The translations under genes and the position numbers were made by a program. Below are positions 56,214 to 64,000 of a stretch of 64,000 nt of DNA, piece after piece; the first letter of the stretch is position 1, and every line of letters starts with the position of its first letter. The notes below the pieces were generated by a model. That model was not told where the DNA came from. It did no database searches and saw nothing but the letters and a program-made list of their open reading frames with translations. The stretch lies in the NCBI GenBank assembly GCA_905234235.1, contig CAJOHN010000002.1, positions 62,001-126,000 on the forward strand. The letters are read 5' to 3'. Source of the stretch: an uncultured Selenomonadaceae bacterium. Its GTDB lineage: Bacteria; Bacillota; Negativicutes; Selenomonadales; Selenomonadaceae.

Positions 56214-57128
56214 ATGATTTACACCGTAACTTTCAATCCCGCGATTGATTACATCATCCGGCTCGACAAGCTCACGACCGGCGCGATTAACCGCGTGACT
56301 TATGAACAAGTTCTTGGCGGCGGCAAGGGCGTCAATGTTTCAATCGTGCTCGGTAACTTGGGACACAAATCGACGGCAACAGGTTTTCTCGCGGGCTTCA
56401 CGGGTGATGAAATTGTTCGCCAGCTCCGCGACTTCAATGCCGCTGATGATTTCGTTAAGCTCGACGAGGGTTTCTCCCGCATCAATGTTAAAGTCAAAGC
56501 TGAAGTCGGCGGCGAAACCGAAATTAACGGGCAAGGTCCCAAAATCAGCGACGCCAAACGCGAAGAACTCTTCCAAAAACTCGAACAGCTCGGCGAGGGC
56601 GATACGCTGATTCTCTCCGGCTCAATCCCCAATACCCTTCCCGATGATATGTACGAACAAACTCTCAGCCGCATTCAAGGCAAAGGCATTCGTTTCGTCG
56701 TCGACGCGGAAAAAGGGCTCTTGCTCAAAGTTTTGAAGTTCAATCCTTGGCTCATCAAACCTAACAATCACGAGCTCGGCGATATGTTCGGCGTCAAACT
56801 CAAAACCGACGAGGAAATTGTTACCTACGCCAAAAAGTTACAGGAGAAGGGCGCACGCAACGTTTTAATCTCGATGGCGGGCGACGGCGCAATTTTCGTT
56901 CCCGAAGGCGGCGAGACATTCTTTAAATCTCCGGCTCCGAAGGGTACGCTGGTTAATTCGGTCGGCGCAGGCGATTCGATGGTTGCGGGATTCGTCGCGG
57001 GCTATATTGAAAGTAACGGCGATTACGAACGCGCTTTCAAAATGGGACTTTGCACTGGTTCGGCGTCGGCTTTCTCGGAAAATCTTGCAACTCGTCCCGA
57101 AGTCGAGGCTCTGCTTAAAACAATCTGA
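56214..57128 (+). CDS. fruK: 1-phosphofructokinase FruK
   Basis: A 304-aa PfkB-family kinase converting fructose-1-phosphate to fructose-1,6-bisphosphate. It starts MIYTVTFNPAIDYII, the family's usual opening, with GGGKGVNVSIVLGNLG (substrate loop) and NSVGAGDSMVAGFVAGY (ATP loop and catalytic Asp). ATG at 56214 has AAGGGGG upstream. It is the first gene of a fructose PTS operon with two PTS genes following. Confidence 0.95.
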   Translation: MIYTVTFNPAIDYIIRLDKLTTGAINRVTYEQVLGGGKGVNVSIVLGNLGHKSTATGFLAGFTGDEIVRQLRDFNAADDFVKLDEGFSRINVKVKAEVGGETEINGQGPKISDAKREELFQKLEQLGEGDTLILSGSIPNTLPDDMYEQTLSRIQGKGIRFVVDAEKGLLLKVLKFNPWLIKPNNHELGDMFGVKLKTDEEIVTYAKKLQEKGARNVLISMAGDGAIFVPEGGETFFKSPAPKGTLVNSVGAGDSMVAGFVAGYIESNGDYERAFKMGLCTGSASAFSENLATRPEVEALLKTI

Positions 57129-57167
57129 TAAACCCCCTTGCCAAATTCGACAAAGGAGGTTTCTCCA

Positions 57168-58052
57168 ATGGCAATGAAAATTACAAACTACATATCGAAA
57201 AAATCTATCGCGCTCAACGTGCACCCGACCGATAAAAACGAAGCGATTGATATGCTTGTCGATTTGCTTATGACGGCGGGCTCAATCAAGGATAAGGCAC
57301 TCGTTAAACGCGACATATTAAAACGCGAGGCTCAAGGCTCAACGGGTTTGGCGAACGGCTTGGCGACTCCGCACGCACAAAATAGTGCCGTTAAACGTCC
57401 GTCGATCTCGGTTATCACGGTTCCAGAAGGCGTCGAATTCAATTCAATGGACGGTAAGCCTGCGCGGCTGTTGATGTTGTTCGCGGCACCGGAGAAAGCC
57501 GACGATACCGCAATGACTAACATGGGGCGGCTTGCAGTTTTGCTTATGGACGACGAGTTCAAAGAAAATCTTATCAAAGCAAAGTCGCCCGCCGAAGTCA
57601 TTAAGATTATCGACGACAAGGAAATTGCTCGCGCCCGTAGTGAGACGCCCGAACCCGACGTTTCTTCCAATACAAAGATTATCGCGGTCACGGCTTGCCC
57701 GACGGGAATTTCTTCGTCGTTTATGGCTCGCGAGTCTCTTAAACAGTGCGCCGAGAAATTGGGTTTGGCTATTCGCGTTGAAGTTCACGGCGCGGCGGGC
57801 GTCTATCACGCACTCACCGAAGAGGAAATTAAAAATGCCGACGTTGTCATTACTGCGGCGAGCCGGCGAATTCCCATGAAACGTTTCGACGGCAAGCTTA
57901 TGATTCAAACGGCGGTCGGTACAGCCATTCGCAAGCCCGAACAACTTTTCAAGCGCATTAAAGAGGGGCAAGCGCAACCTTTCCAAGCCACAGAGGACGA
58001 TGAAACTCTCGGCGAAAAACTTTTCAACAAAATCAAAAGCATTTTCTCTTAA
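57168..58052 (+). CDS. PTS fructose-type EIIA-EIIB protein without a membrane domain
   Basis: A 294-aa cytoplasmic phosphocarrier. The EIIA domain (residues about 5-150) has the phospho-histidine in GLATPHAQN. The EIIB domain (about 170-270) has the phospho-cysteine in AVTACPTGISSSF. No EIIC is attached. The next gene encodes a complete EIIABC, so this is an extra phosphorelay module in the same operon. It may feed the EIIC of its neighbour, or act in regulation. ATG at 57168 has AAAGGAGG. Confidence 0.88.
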   Translation: MAMKITNYISKKSIALNVHPTDKNEAIDMLVDLLMTAGSIKDKALVKRDILKREAQGSTGLANGLATPHAQNSAVKRPSISVITVPEGVEFNSMDGKPARLLMLFAAPEKADDTAMTNMGRLAVLLMDDEFKENLIKAKSPAEVIKIIDDKEIARARSETPEPDVSSNTKIIAVTACPTGISSSFMARESLKQCAEKLGLAIRVEVHGAAGVYHALTEEEIKNADVVITAASRRIPMKRFDGKLMIQTAVGTAIRKPEQLFKRIKEGQAQPFQATEDDETLGEKLFNKIKSIFS

Positions 58053-58147
58053 CGTAAACAGTCGGCAAAGTCCGATTGAAATAACCCGTCGTCTGAACTG
58101 GCGGCGGCAGAAATTATTCATTTATTTTTGGTAAGGAGTAGTGCACT

Positions 58148-60076
58148 ATGAGAGTTACTGATTTGCTCAAAAATGCAAGCATTGATCTCGGTGCCAAAGT
58201 CAAGGATAAACCCGATGCAATATCGCATTTGGTCGACTTGATGGAAAAGGGCGGCAACCTCAAGAACAAAGCACAGTATTTAAAAGACGTGCAAGCTCGC
58301 GAGGCGTCCGGCACAACCGGTCTCGGCGACGGCATTGCCACACCGCACGCAAAATCTGCGGGCGTTAAGGCTCCCGGTCTCGCCGCAATGACTATCCCAG
58401 AAGGTATCGACTTCGAGTCGATGGACGGCAACCCTGCGCGGTTATTCTTCGCAATCGCGGCACCCGACGGCGGCAACGATGAACATTTAATGATTTTGTC
58501 GAAGCTCGCCACAATGGTTATGGATCCCGACTTCAAAGAGGCTCTTATCAAAGCCACCACGAAGGAAGAATTCCTCAAGATTATCGACGACAAAGAAGAC
58601 GGCAAATTCCAAGCTCCCGCCGACTCTGCAAACGCCGCGCCTGCTCCGACTGCTGACCACATTCAAATCTTAGCAGTCACGGCTTGCCCGACGGGTATCG
58701 CGCATACGTTCATGGCGGCTGAAAGTCTGGAGCAACACGCTAAGAAACGTGGCATTTCGATTAAGGTTGAGACGAACGGCTCCGGCGGCGCGAAGAATGT
58801 TCTGACGGCTGAAGAAATTGCTAAGGCGGACGGAATTATCGTTGCGGCTGATAAAAATGTCGCGATGGCTCGTTTCGACGGCAAGAAAGTTGTTATCACC
58901 AAAGTTGCCGACGGTATCAACAAAGCTGACGAACTCATTGACCGCGCACTCGGCGGAAATGCTCCCGTTTATCACGCAAAAGCGGGTGAATCTGCAGGTG
59001 ACGCTGGCGGCGGTGGCGGCGAGAATGAAAGTATCGGTCGCCAAGTTTATAAGCATTTGATGAACGGCGTATCGCATATGTTACCGTTTGTTATCGGCGG
59101 CGGTATCTTAATTGCGATTTCCTTCTTGATTGACGGCGCGAGCGTTGATTTGAACAGCTTACCCGCTGAAGAACGTAGCAAATTCGGTTCGATAACTCCT
59201 GCCGCCGCAACGTTTATGGGAATTGGCGGCGCGTCCTTCGGATTCATGTTGCCTGTCCTCGCGGGATTTATTTCAATGTCAATCTCTGACCGCCCCGGAC
59301 TGGCGGCGGGCTTTGTTGGCGGCGCACTTTCTGCTTCCAACGGCTCCGGTTTCTTGGGCGCATTGCTTGCAGGCTTCCTCGCCGGCTTCATCGTCAACTG
59401 GCTCAAAAAGGCTCTCAGCGTTCTGCCCGCCTCTCTCGAAGGTACTAAGCCCATTCTGTTTTATCCGCTTTTGGGCGTCCTGCTGATTGGTTTGATTTGT
59501 AATTTCGTTATCGGTCCGCCTGTCGCGGGTATCAACGAGGCTCTCAAGAATACTCTTGCCAACATGGATCCCAATGCAAAACTCGTTATGGGCGCGGTTA
59601 TCGGCGGCATGATGGCTGTCGACATGGGCGGTCCTTTGAACAAAGCGGCTTATGTCACGGGCGTCGGCTTGCTGGCTGACGGTAACTATTACGTTATTGC
59701 GGCGGCTATGGCGGGCGGCATGGTTCCTCCGATTGCCATTGCACTCGCGACGATTTTTTTCAAGAACAAGTTCACCAAGAACGAACAGAAAACTACCGCA
59801 ACGAATATTATCATGGGCTTGTCGTTCATCACTGAAGGCGCGATACCTTTTGCGGCAGGCGACCCGCTCCACGTCATACCCGCTTGCGTTGTCGGCTCAG
59901 GTATAACAGGTGCACTCGTCATGATGTTTGACTGCACACTTATGGCTCCTCACGGCGGAATTTTCGTCGTCCCGACTATCGGCAATCCGTTGGGATATTT
60001 GGCGGCTATTGCTATCGGTTCGGTTATCGGTTGCGTGATTCTCGGCTTTATCAGAAAACCCAGACCTCAAGACTGA
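58148..60076 (+). CDS. fruA: PTS fructose transporter EIIABC (FruA)
   Basis: A 642-aa permease that imports fructose as fructose-1-phosphate. EIIA carries the phospho-histidine in GIATPHAKS; EIIB carries the phospho-cysteine in AVTACPTGIAHTFMAAE. A Gly-rich linker then leads to an EIIC domain with about nine transmembrane helices, including the FITEGAIPFAAGDP substrate motif. FruK acts on the product. AAGGAG lies upstream of the ATG, and the 95-base gap to the previous gene shows only a weak hairpin. Confidence 0.96.
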   Translation: MRVTDLLKNASIDLGAKVKDKPDAISHLVDLMEKGGNLKNKAQYLKDVQAREASGTTGLGDGIATPHAKSAGVKAPGLAAMTIPEGIDFESMDGNPARLFFAIAAPDGGNDEHLMILSKLATMVMDPDFKEALIKATTKEEFLKIIDDKEDGKFQAPADSANAAPAPTADHIQILAVTACPTGIAHTFMAAESLEQHAKKRGISIKVETNGSGGAKNVLTAEEIAKADGIIVAADKNVAMARFDGKKVVITKVADGINKADELIDRALGGNAPVYHAKAGESAGDAGGGGGENESIGRQVYKHLMNGVSHMLPFVIGGGILIAISFLIDGASVDLNSLPAEERSKFGSITPAAATFMGIGGASFGFMLPVLAGFISMSISDRPGLAAGFVGGALSASNGSGFLGALLAGFLAGFIVNWLKKALSVLPASLEGTKPILFYPLLGVLLIGLICNFVIGPPVAGINEALKNTLANMDPNAKLVMGAVIGGMMAVDMGGPLNKAAYVTGVGLLADGNYYVIAAAMAGGMVPPIAIALATIFFKNKFTKNEQKTTATNIIMGLSFITEGAIPFAAGDPLHVIPACVVGSGITGALVMMFDCTLMAPHGGIFVVPTIGNPLGYLAAIAIGSVIGCVILGFIRKPRPQD

Positions 60077-60101
60077 TAAATAATTTTACCAGATAAAAAA
60101 A

Positions 60102-60138
60102 GGCGGCAGGCTCAAAGGCTTGTCGCCAAATTTTTTTT
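60102..60138 (+). terminator. Terminator of the fructose operon
   Basis: GGCGGCAGGC (60102-60111) and GCTTGTCGCC (60118-60127) form a ten-pair stem with two G-T pairs, followed by AAA and eight T. Confidence 0.85.
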
Positions 60139-60143
60139 GCTCA

Positions 60144-60629
60144 TTAACGGTGTTTCATGCGGACGACGGTAATACGCGGGTCGGAACCCTTATCGAGCTC
60201 CATAACCATAAAAGAACCGCGAGTGTCATCTCTTGGGCGCGAGGCACTGCCGGGATTTAAAATGATAGGCGGACCGATTAAATATTCCACAATATGAGTA
60301 TGCCCGTAGACGGCGATGTCGGCATTCTGAGATTCAGCCGCTTCCATTATGTATTCCTGCGTATAACGAACACCATAATTATGACCGTGCGTGATAAATA
60401 TTCTGTGATCTTCCGCCTCGATGATTCGTTCGTATTTGATATTCGGCGTAGGCCAATCGCAATTACCGGCGACGCCAAAAACCGGAACGTTAAGTAATGA
60501 TTGCAAATACTCTGCGTCGGGCGTGCAGTCGCCCATGTGTAGCCACATGTCCATATTTTGCGCGATGCTCACTGCTTGGTCTATCGACGACCAATTTCCG
60601 TGCGTGTCGCTTATAAGTCCAATCTTCAT
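60144..60629 (-). CDS. YfcE/MJ0936-type metallophosphoesterase
   Basis: A 161-aa calcineurin-like phosphodiesterase. Metal ligands are visible in LISDTHGNW, GDCTPD, VAGNCDW, FITHGHNYG and VYGHTHIVE. Members hydrolyse phosphodiesters in vitro; the cellular substrate is uncertain. It overlaps rdgB by ATGA, completing the common rph-rdgB-yfcE order. Confidence 0.92.
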   Translation of the reverse strand: MKIGLISDTHGNWSSIDQAVSIAQNMDMWLHMGDCTPDAEYLQSLLNVPVFGVAGNCDWPTPNIKYERIIEAEDHRIFITHGHNYGVRYTQEYIMEAAESQNADIAVYGHTHIVEYLIGPPIILNPGSASRPRDDTRGSFMVMELDKGSDPRITVVRMKHR

Positions 60630-61219
60630 CGGAAACGCCTCTTTAACTCTAAAATCATTGCTTTAAGTGCTGCGCCGCGATGACTGATTAAATTTTTTTC
60701 GTCGACGGGGAGTTGAGCCATAGTGCGCCGCTCATCAATGTAAAAATACGGGTCGTAGCCAAAACCGCCGTTGCCTTGCGCGACGATTTTTATTGTTCCA
60801 CAAATCTTGCCGGTTGTCAAAAGTTCCGTGCCGTCGGTGTCGACGAATGCCAATGCACAACGATAATCCGCCGCCGATTCTTCAACGCCAATTTTTTTCA
60901 GCTCGTCGAGAAGCTTTTGATTATTGGTAGCGTCGTCGGCGTGATAGCCCGCGAACCGCGCAGAGTAAACGCCGGGTAATCCTCCAAGCGCGTCGACTTC
61001 AAGCCCCGAATCATCGGCAAGGCAGGCAAGCCCCGTTTGTTCGCGGAAAAATTTTGCTTTGATTAATGCATTCTCCTCGAAAGTCGCGCCGTCCTCCACA
61101 GCGTCAGGCAATTCTTTAAAATCGGCGAGCGATAAAATTTCCAGCGGCAAACTTCGGAGGATAAGGCGCATTTCTTTGACTTTATCCAAATTCTTCGACG
61201 CGAGCACAATTTTTTTCAT
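60626..61219 (-). CDS. rdgB: Non-canonical purine NTP pyrophosphatase RdgB
   Basis: A 197-aa XTP/ITP diphosphatase that cleans the nucleotide pool. IVLASKNLDKVKEM (substrate loop), FEENALIKAKFF and LADDSGLEVDAL are family motifs. ATG at 61219 has GAGGAGGAGG upstream. It is co-transcribed with rph upstream and yfcE downstream. Confidence 0.95.
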   Translation of the reverse strand: MKKIVLASKNLDKVKEMRLILRSLPLEILSLADFKELPDAVEDGATFEENALIKAKFFREQTGLACLADDSGLEVDALGGLPGVYSARFAGYHADDATNNQKLLDELKKIGVEESAADYRCALAFVDTDGTELLTTGKICGTIKIVAQGNGGFGYDPYFYIDERRTMAQLPVDEKNLISHRGAALKAMILELKRRFR

Positions 61220-61274
61220 GATTAACCTCCTCCTCTCTTGAATCGTTTTTAAATCTTTGACGGGCATTAAAAAT

Positions 61275-62012
61275 TCAGCCGACTCGCCCGACTCTCCAAA
61301 CTAAATCTCTGCCGAGCGCGTCTTTCTGCATGGAAATCAATTCGGCGATACCGCCCTCCGCCAAATCCAAAAGTTCATTGAGTTGCGAGCGCGTAAAAGC
61401 TTTTTTCTCGGCAGTTATCTGCACTTCGACGAGTTCGCCCGCGCCCGTCATCACGACATTACAATCAGCCGCCGCCGTCGAATCCTCCGCGTAACATAAA
61501 TCCAAAAGTTTTTCACCGTCTTGGGAAATGCCCGCCGAAATCGCCGCGACGAAATCTTTAACCGGAAAGACGCCGCCGACTTTGTAAATCGTCTCGCAAG
61601 CCTCAACTAACGCAACGAATGCTCCCGTTATCGACGCTGTACGCGTGCCGCCGTCCGCCTGCAAAACGTCGCAATCAACTATTATCGAACGTTCGCCGAT
61701 AGCTGATAAATCAGTCACTGCGCGGAGGGCTCGTCCGATAAGCCGCTGAATCTCCATCGTCCTGCCACTGATTTTTGAACGTTCGCGGGAATTCCTTTCC
61801 GCCGTCGCGCCCGGCAACATCGAATATTCCGCGTTAAGCCAACCCGTGCCCGTCCCCTTTAAAAACGCCGGAACTTTATCCTCAATCGTCGCCGCGCAGA
61901 GAACTTTGGTATTGCCGACTTCAATCAGTGCCGAGCCCGCAGGAAATTTTTGCGCCCGCCGTTCCAAATAAACTTCGCGCATTTCGTCAGCTCGCCGCCT
62001 GTCTATTCTCAA
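61275..62012 (-). CDS. rph: Ribonuclease PH
   Basis: A 245-aa phosphorolytic exoribonuclease trimming tRNA 3' ends. It begins [12 protein letters not shown], the normal opening, and contains [13 protein letters not shown] and [15 protein letters not shown] near the active site. The start is TTG at 62012 with GGGAGGTGA upstream; the longer open frame to 62060 lacks a ribosome site. It is the first gene of the rph-rdgB-yfcE operon. Confidence 0.95.
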   Translation of the reverse strand: MRIDRRRADEMREVYLERRAQKFPAGSALIEVGNTKVLCAATIEDKVPAFLKGTGTGWLNAEYSMLPGATAERNSRERSKISGRTMEIQRLIGRALRAVTDLSAIGERSIIVDCDVLQADGGTRTASITGAFVALVEACETIYKVGGVFPVKDFVAAISAGISQDGEKLLDLCYAEDSTAAADCNVVMTGAGELVEVQITAEKKAFTRSQLNELLDLAEGGIAELISMQKDALGRDLVWRVGRVG

Positions 62013-62108
62013 TTCCTCACCTCCCGTTAAATAATCAGATAGCCTGCATATTGTACACAAAAATTTTTAGAGCCGCAACGTTTTATTAAGATTTTGTTAG
62101 AGGCGTGA

Positions 62109-62137
62109 TTGACGAGGCTAAGCGGCTGTTGTAAAAT
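62109..62137 (+). promoter_or_regulatory. Promoter of the WecA-like gene
   Basis: TTGACG (62109-62114) and TAAAAT (62132-62137) are 17 bases apart, 35 bases before the ATG at 62172. Confidence 0.65.
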
Positions 62138-62171
62138 CCTTGCAGAAATTTTGAACAGGGCGGTTGATTAA

Positions 62172-63224
62172 ATGCCGATATATTTCTGGGCGTTCGTGGT
62201 TGCGACGGTTGTCGTACTGATTGTGACTCCGGCAGTGATTTTGTTAGCGCGCAAAACGGGTGCAATGGACGCGCCTAATGCCCGAAAAGTTCATAAGAAA
62301 CCGATACCGCGAATCGGCGGACTGGCGATTTACTTAGGCTTTTTAATGTCGATAATTTTTATCGCGGCGAAGTTCGGGCTTGACGGCGAACAAGTCAAAG
62401 AAACTATCGGGCTTGTAATTTCGGGCAGTTTAATTGTCGCGCTCGGACTAGTCGACGATTATAAAAATCTCCCCGCCAAGATAAAATTGCTTGGACAAAT
62501 CTGCGCGGCGGCGGTTTTAGTTTTAATCTTCGACGTGCGGATAGATTTCGTGACGGATCCGTTCGGCGATTATTTTTACTTTGATAATCTTCCGATACCG
62601 TACCTCGCGATACCGATAACAATGTTTTGGCTGGTCGGGCTGACGAACACGGTAAATTTAATCGACGGGCTTGACGGCTTGGCGGCGGGCGTTTCAACTA
62701 TAGCGTCGTTCACAATCATGTTGGTCGCGCTTGAACAGAATTTTATTTTGGTCGCGGTGATGACGGCGGCATTAGCGGGGGCGGCGTTCGGCTTTTTGAA
62801 ATACAATTTTCATCCCGCGAAAATTTTCATGGGCGATACGGGCTCAATGTTCTTGGGATTTATGTTGGCGGGAATTTCAGTGACGGGCGCGGTTAAATCG
62901 GTTGCGACAATCGCGCTTATCGTCCCGATATTTGCATTGGGCTTGCCAATCTTAGACACGACGTTTGCGATAATCAGAAGACTGCGCGGGGGCGTCCCGA
63001 TATTCAAGCCCGATAAAGGACATCTTCACCACAGACTTTTAAGCGTAGGCTTTTCGCAATGTCAAGCGGTTTTGTTAATGTATGTTATCAGCGCGTTGTT
63101 TGGATTGAGTGCAATAGCGTTGACGGCGGTCAGCAGTCAAATCGCGGTTTTGATTTTAGTTGTCGTAGTCGTGGCGATAATTTACGGCGTAAAAAAATTG
63201 GGCATAGCTCGTCCGGCTAATTAG
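62172..63224 (+). CDS. Undecaprenyl-phosphate N-acetylhexosamine-1-phosphate transferase (WecA/TagO-like)
   Basis: A 350-aa polytopic membrane enzyme of the MraY/WecA superfamily with about ten helices. The nucleotide/metal sites are LVDDYKNLPAK (DDxxN type), NLIDGLDGLAAG, FMGDTGSMFLG and KGHLHHRLL (the HxHH box of WecA/TagO rather than MraY). It links a GlcNAc-phosphate to undecaprenyl phosphate, starting an O-antigen or other wall glycan. wecB follows within nine bases, supporting an amino-sugar surface polymer pathway. Confidence 0.93.
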   Translation: MPIYFWAFVVATVVVLIVTPAVILLARKTGAMDAPNARKVHKKPIPRIGGLAIYLGFLMSIIFIAAKFGLDGEQVKETIGLVISGSLIVALGLVDDYKNLPAKIKLLGQICAAAVLVLIFDVRIDFVTDPFGDYFYFDNLPIPYLAIPITMFWLVGLTNTVNLIDGLDGLAAGVSTIASFTIMLVALEQNFILVAVMTAALAGAAFGFLKYNFHPAKIFMGDTGSMFLGFMLAGISVTGAVKSVATIALIVPIFALGLPILDTTFAIIRRLRGGVPIFKPDKGHLHHRLLSVGFSQCQAVLLMYVISALFGLSAIALTAVSSQIAVLILVVVVVAIIYGVKKLGIARPAN

Positions 63225-63233
63225 GAGATAGTC

Positions 63234-64000
63234 ATGAAAAAATTAAAAGTCATGTCGATATTCGGCACGCGCCCCGAAGCAATTAAAATGGCTCCCGTCG
63301 TGTTGGAACTCGGCAAATATCCGCAAGTAGAATCACTCGTGGCAGTGACGGCGCAACATCGGGAAATGCTCGACCAAGTGCTAAATTTATTCGGCATACG
63401 TCCCGACTTCGATTTAAATATCATGTCGACGGGGCAAACTTTGTTCGACATAACGAGCCGCGCACTTTTGGGCTTGGATAAAATTTTAACGGAGGCAAAA
63501 CCCGACGTAGTTTTAGTTCACGGCGACACCACAACGACTTTCGCGGGGGCATTGGCGGCGTACTATCATCAAATTGAAGTCGGACACGTCGAGGCTGGAC
63601 TTCGCACGCGCAATAAATTTTCGCCTTACCCCGAAGAAATGAATCGCCGATTGACGGGCGCACTTGCCGATTTAAATTTTGCTCCGACGCCGACGGCTAA
63701 AGAAAATCTCCTTCGCGAGAATGTTGACGCCGATAAAATTTTCGTGACGGGCAACACGGTTATCGACGCGCTTTATCAGACCGTCCGCGCAGATTTTGAA
63801 TTCCCGAACGTCGACGCCGATAAAAGGATTATTCTTGTCACGACGCACCGCCGCGAAAATTTAGGCGAACCCTTGCGGCAAGTTTATAAGGCGTTGAAAT
63901 CTTTGGTTGAGGAATTCCCCGACGTTGAAGTAATTTTCCCCGTCCATAAAAATCCTAAAGTCCGCGCAGTCGTCAATGAGGAACTCGGCGGGCTTGATAG
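63234..64000 (+). CDS. wecB: UDP-N-acetylglucosamine 2-epimerase (cut by window edge)
   Basis: The first 255 residues of a non-hydrolysing UDP-GlcNAc 2-epimerase (WecB/MnaA) making UDP-ManNAc. SIFGTRPEAIKMAPVV, VLVHGDTTTTFAGALAA, GLRTRNKFSPYPEEMNR and TTHRRENLG are all family landmarks. AGGAG precedes the ATG. Together with the WecA-like transferase it points to a ManNAc-containing surface glycan. The C-terminal third is outside the window. Confidence 0.95.
   Translation, partial: MKKLKVMSIFGTRPEAIKMAPVVLELGKYPQVESLVAVTAQHREMLDQVLNLFGIRPDFDLNIMSTGQTLFDITSRALLGLDKILTEAKPDVVLVHGDTTTTFAGALAAYYHQIEVGHVEAGLRTRNKFSPYPEEMNRRLTGALADLNFAPTPTAKENLLRENVDADKIFVTGNTVIDALYQTVRADFEFPNVDADKRIILVTTHRRENLGEPLRQVYKALKSLVEEFPDVEVIFPVHKNPKVRAVVNEELGGLD

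Noticed and set aside
58053..58147. Riboswitch or terminator between the EIIAB and fruA genes
   Set aside because: Only a weak six-pair hairpin with a G-T pair and no T run is present.

Overview
The window is gene-dense chromosomal DNA of roughly even GC (not computed). It most likely comes from a Negativicutes-type bacterium, that is, a Firmicute lineage that keeps an outer membrane. Firmicute-style Shine-Dalgarno sequences (AGGAGG) and frequent TTG/GTG starts sit beside outer-membrane and LPS genes (lptD, lpxD, an LpxL-type acyltransferase, heptose kinase/adenylyltransferase, two GT9 heptosyltransferases, OmpH/Skp proteins). The order-level placement is inference. I saw no rRNA, tRNA, insertion sequence, prophage or CRISPR array, and no gene-free stretch over 300 bases; the longest gap is about 250 bases at 40928-41179.

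Layout. 1-5.1 kb: glmM (cut by the window edge), a ferric-type substrate-binding lipoprotein, lone trpA divergent from lone hisZ with an HD-domain partner, and a FliD-like stand-alone protein. 5.2-14.5 kb: an envelope operon with a proline-rich secreted protein, lptD, an ArnT-like GT39, a GNAT, hldE1, hldE2, a heptosyltransferase and an LtaS/Ept-like sulfatase-fold transferase. 14.4-21 kb (minus strand): marR with a clear palindromic operator, an ABC exporter, pcrA and ligA. 21-28.3 kb (minus strand): a tight five-gene operon of a metallo-beta-lactamase-fold protein, a GrpE-like protein, a divergent 961-aa Hsp70, a TauE/SafE permease and a SCIFF-type radical SAM maturase. 28.3-31.4 kb: tatA, tatC, a compositionally odd lipoprotein and a UbiD decarboxylase. 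31.4-36 kb: a tiny cysteine-rich secreted peptide, a TVP38/DedA protein and a 1231-aa protein with an Hsp70/actin-type ATPase domain. 36-41 kb: an M23 peptidase, an LpxL acyltransferase, a polyproline protein, lpxD and three OmpH-like periplasmic proteins. 41-49.6 kb: an M48 peptidase, a RodZ-like protein, an S-adenosylhomocysteine-handling pair (ahcY plus a deaminase with a Tat signal), a GT9 and clpB. 49.8-56 kb: an SGNH plus CitC-like adenylyltransferase fusion, lepB, pyrB-89aa-pyrC and an SPFH/zinc-ribbon protein. 56-60 kb: a fructose PTS operon (fruK, an extra EIIAB, fruA). 60-64 kb: rph-rdgB-yfcE, a WecA/TagO-like transferase and the start of wecB.

Three observations stand out. (1) The non-palindromic octamer CTGCGCGG occurs about 71 times on the two strands, against about 2 expected from base counts alone, while single-base variants of its end positions are rare. 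This looks like an undescribed Chi-like, uptake-like or other genome-wide signal. (2) The Hsp70/GrpE-like/MBL/permease/radical SAM operon, near a second large Hsp70-like ATPase, is an unfamiliar chaperone-centred assembly. (3) A (GGGACTA)n heptad family with G-quadruplex potential occurs at three places, one of them inside a coding region.

Where an upstream extension lacked a ribosome-binding site, starts were moved to the codon with a well-spaced Shine-Dalgarno. All functional calls are by recognition of motifs and family resemblance; no database search was run.
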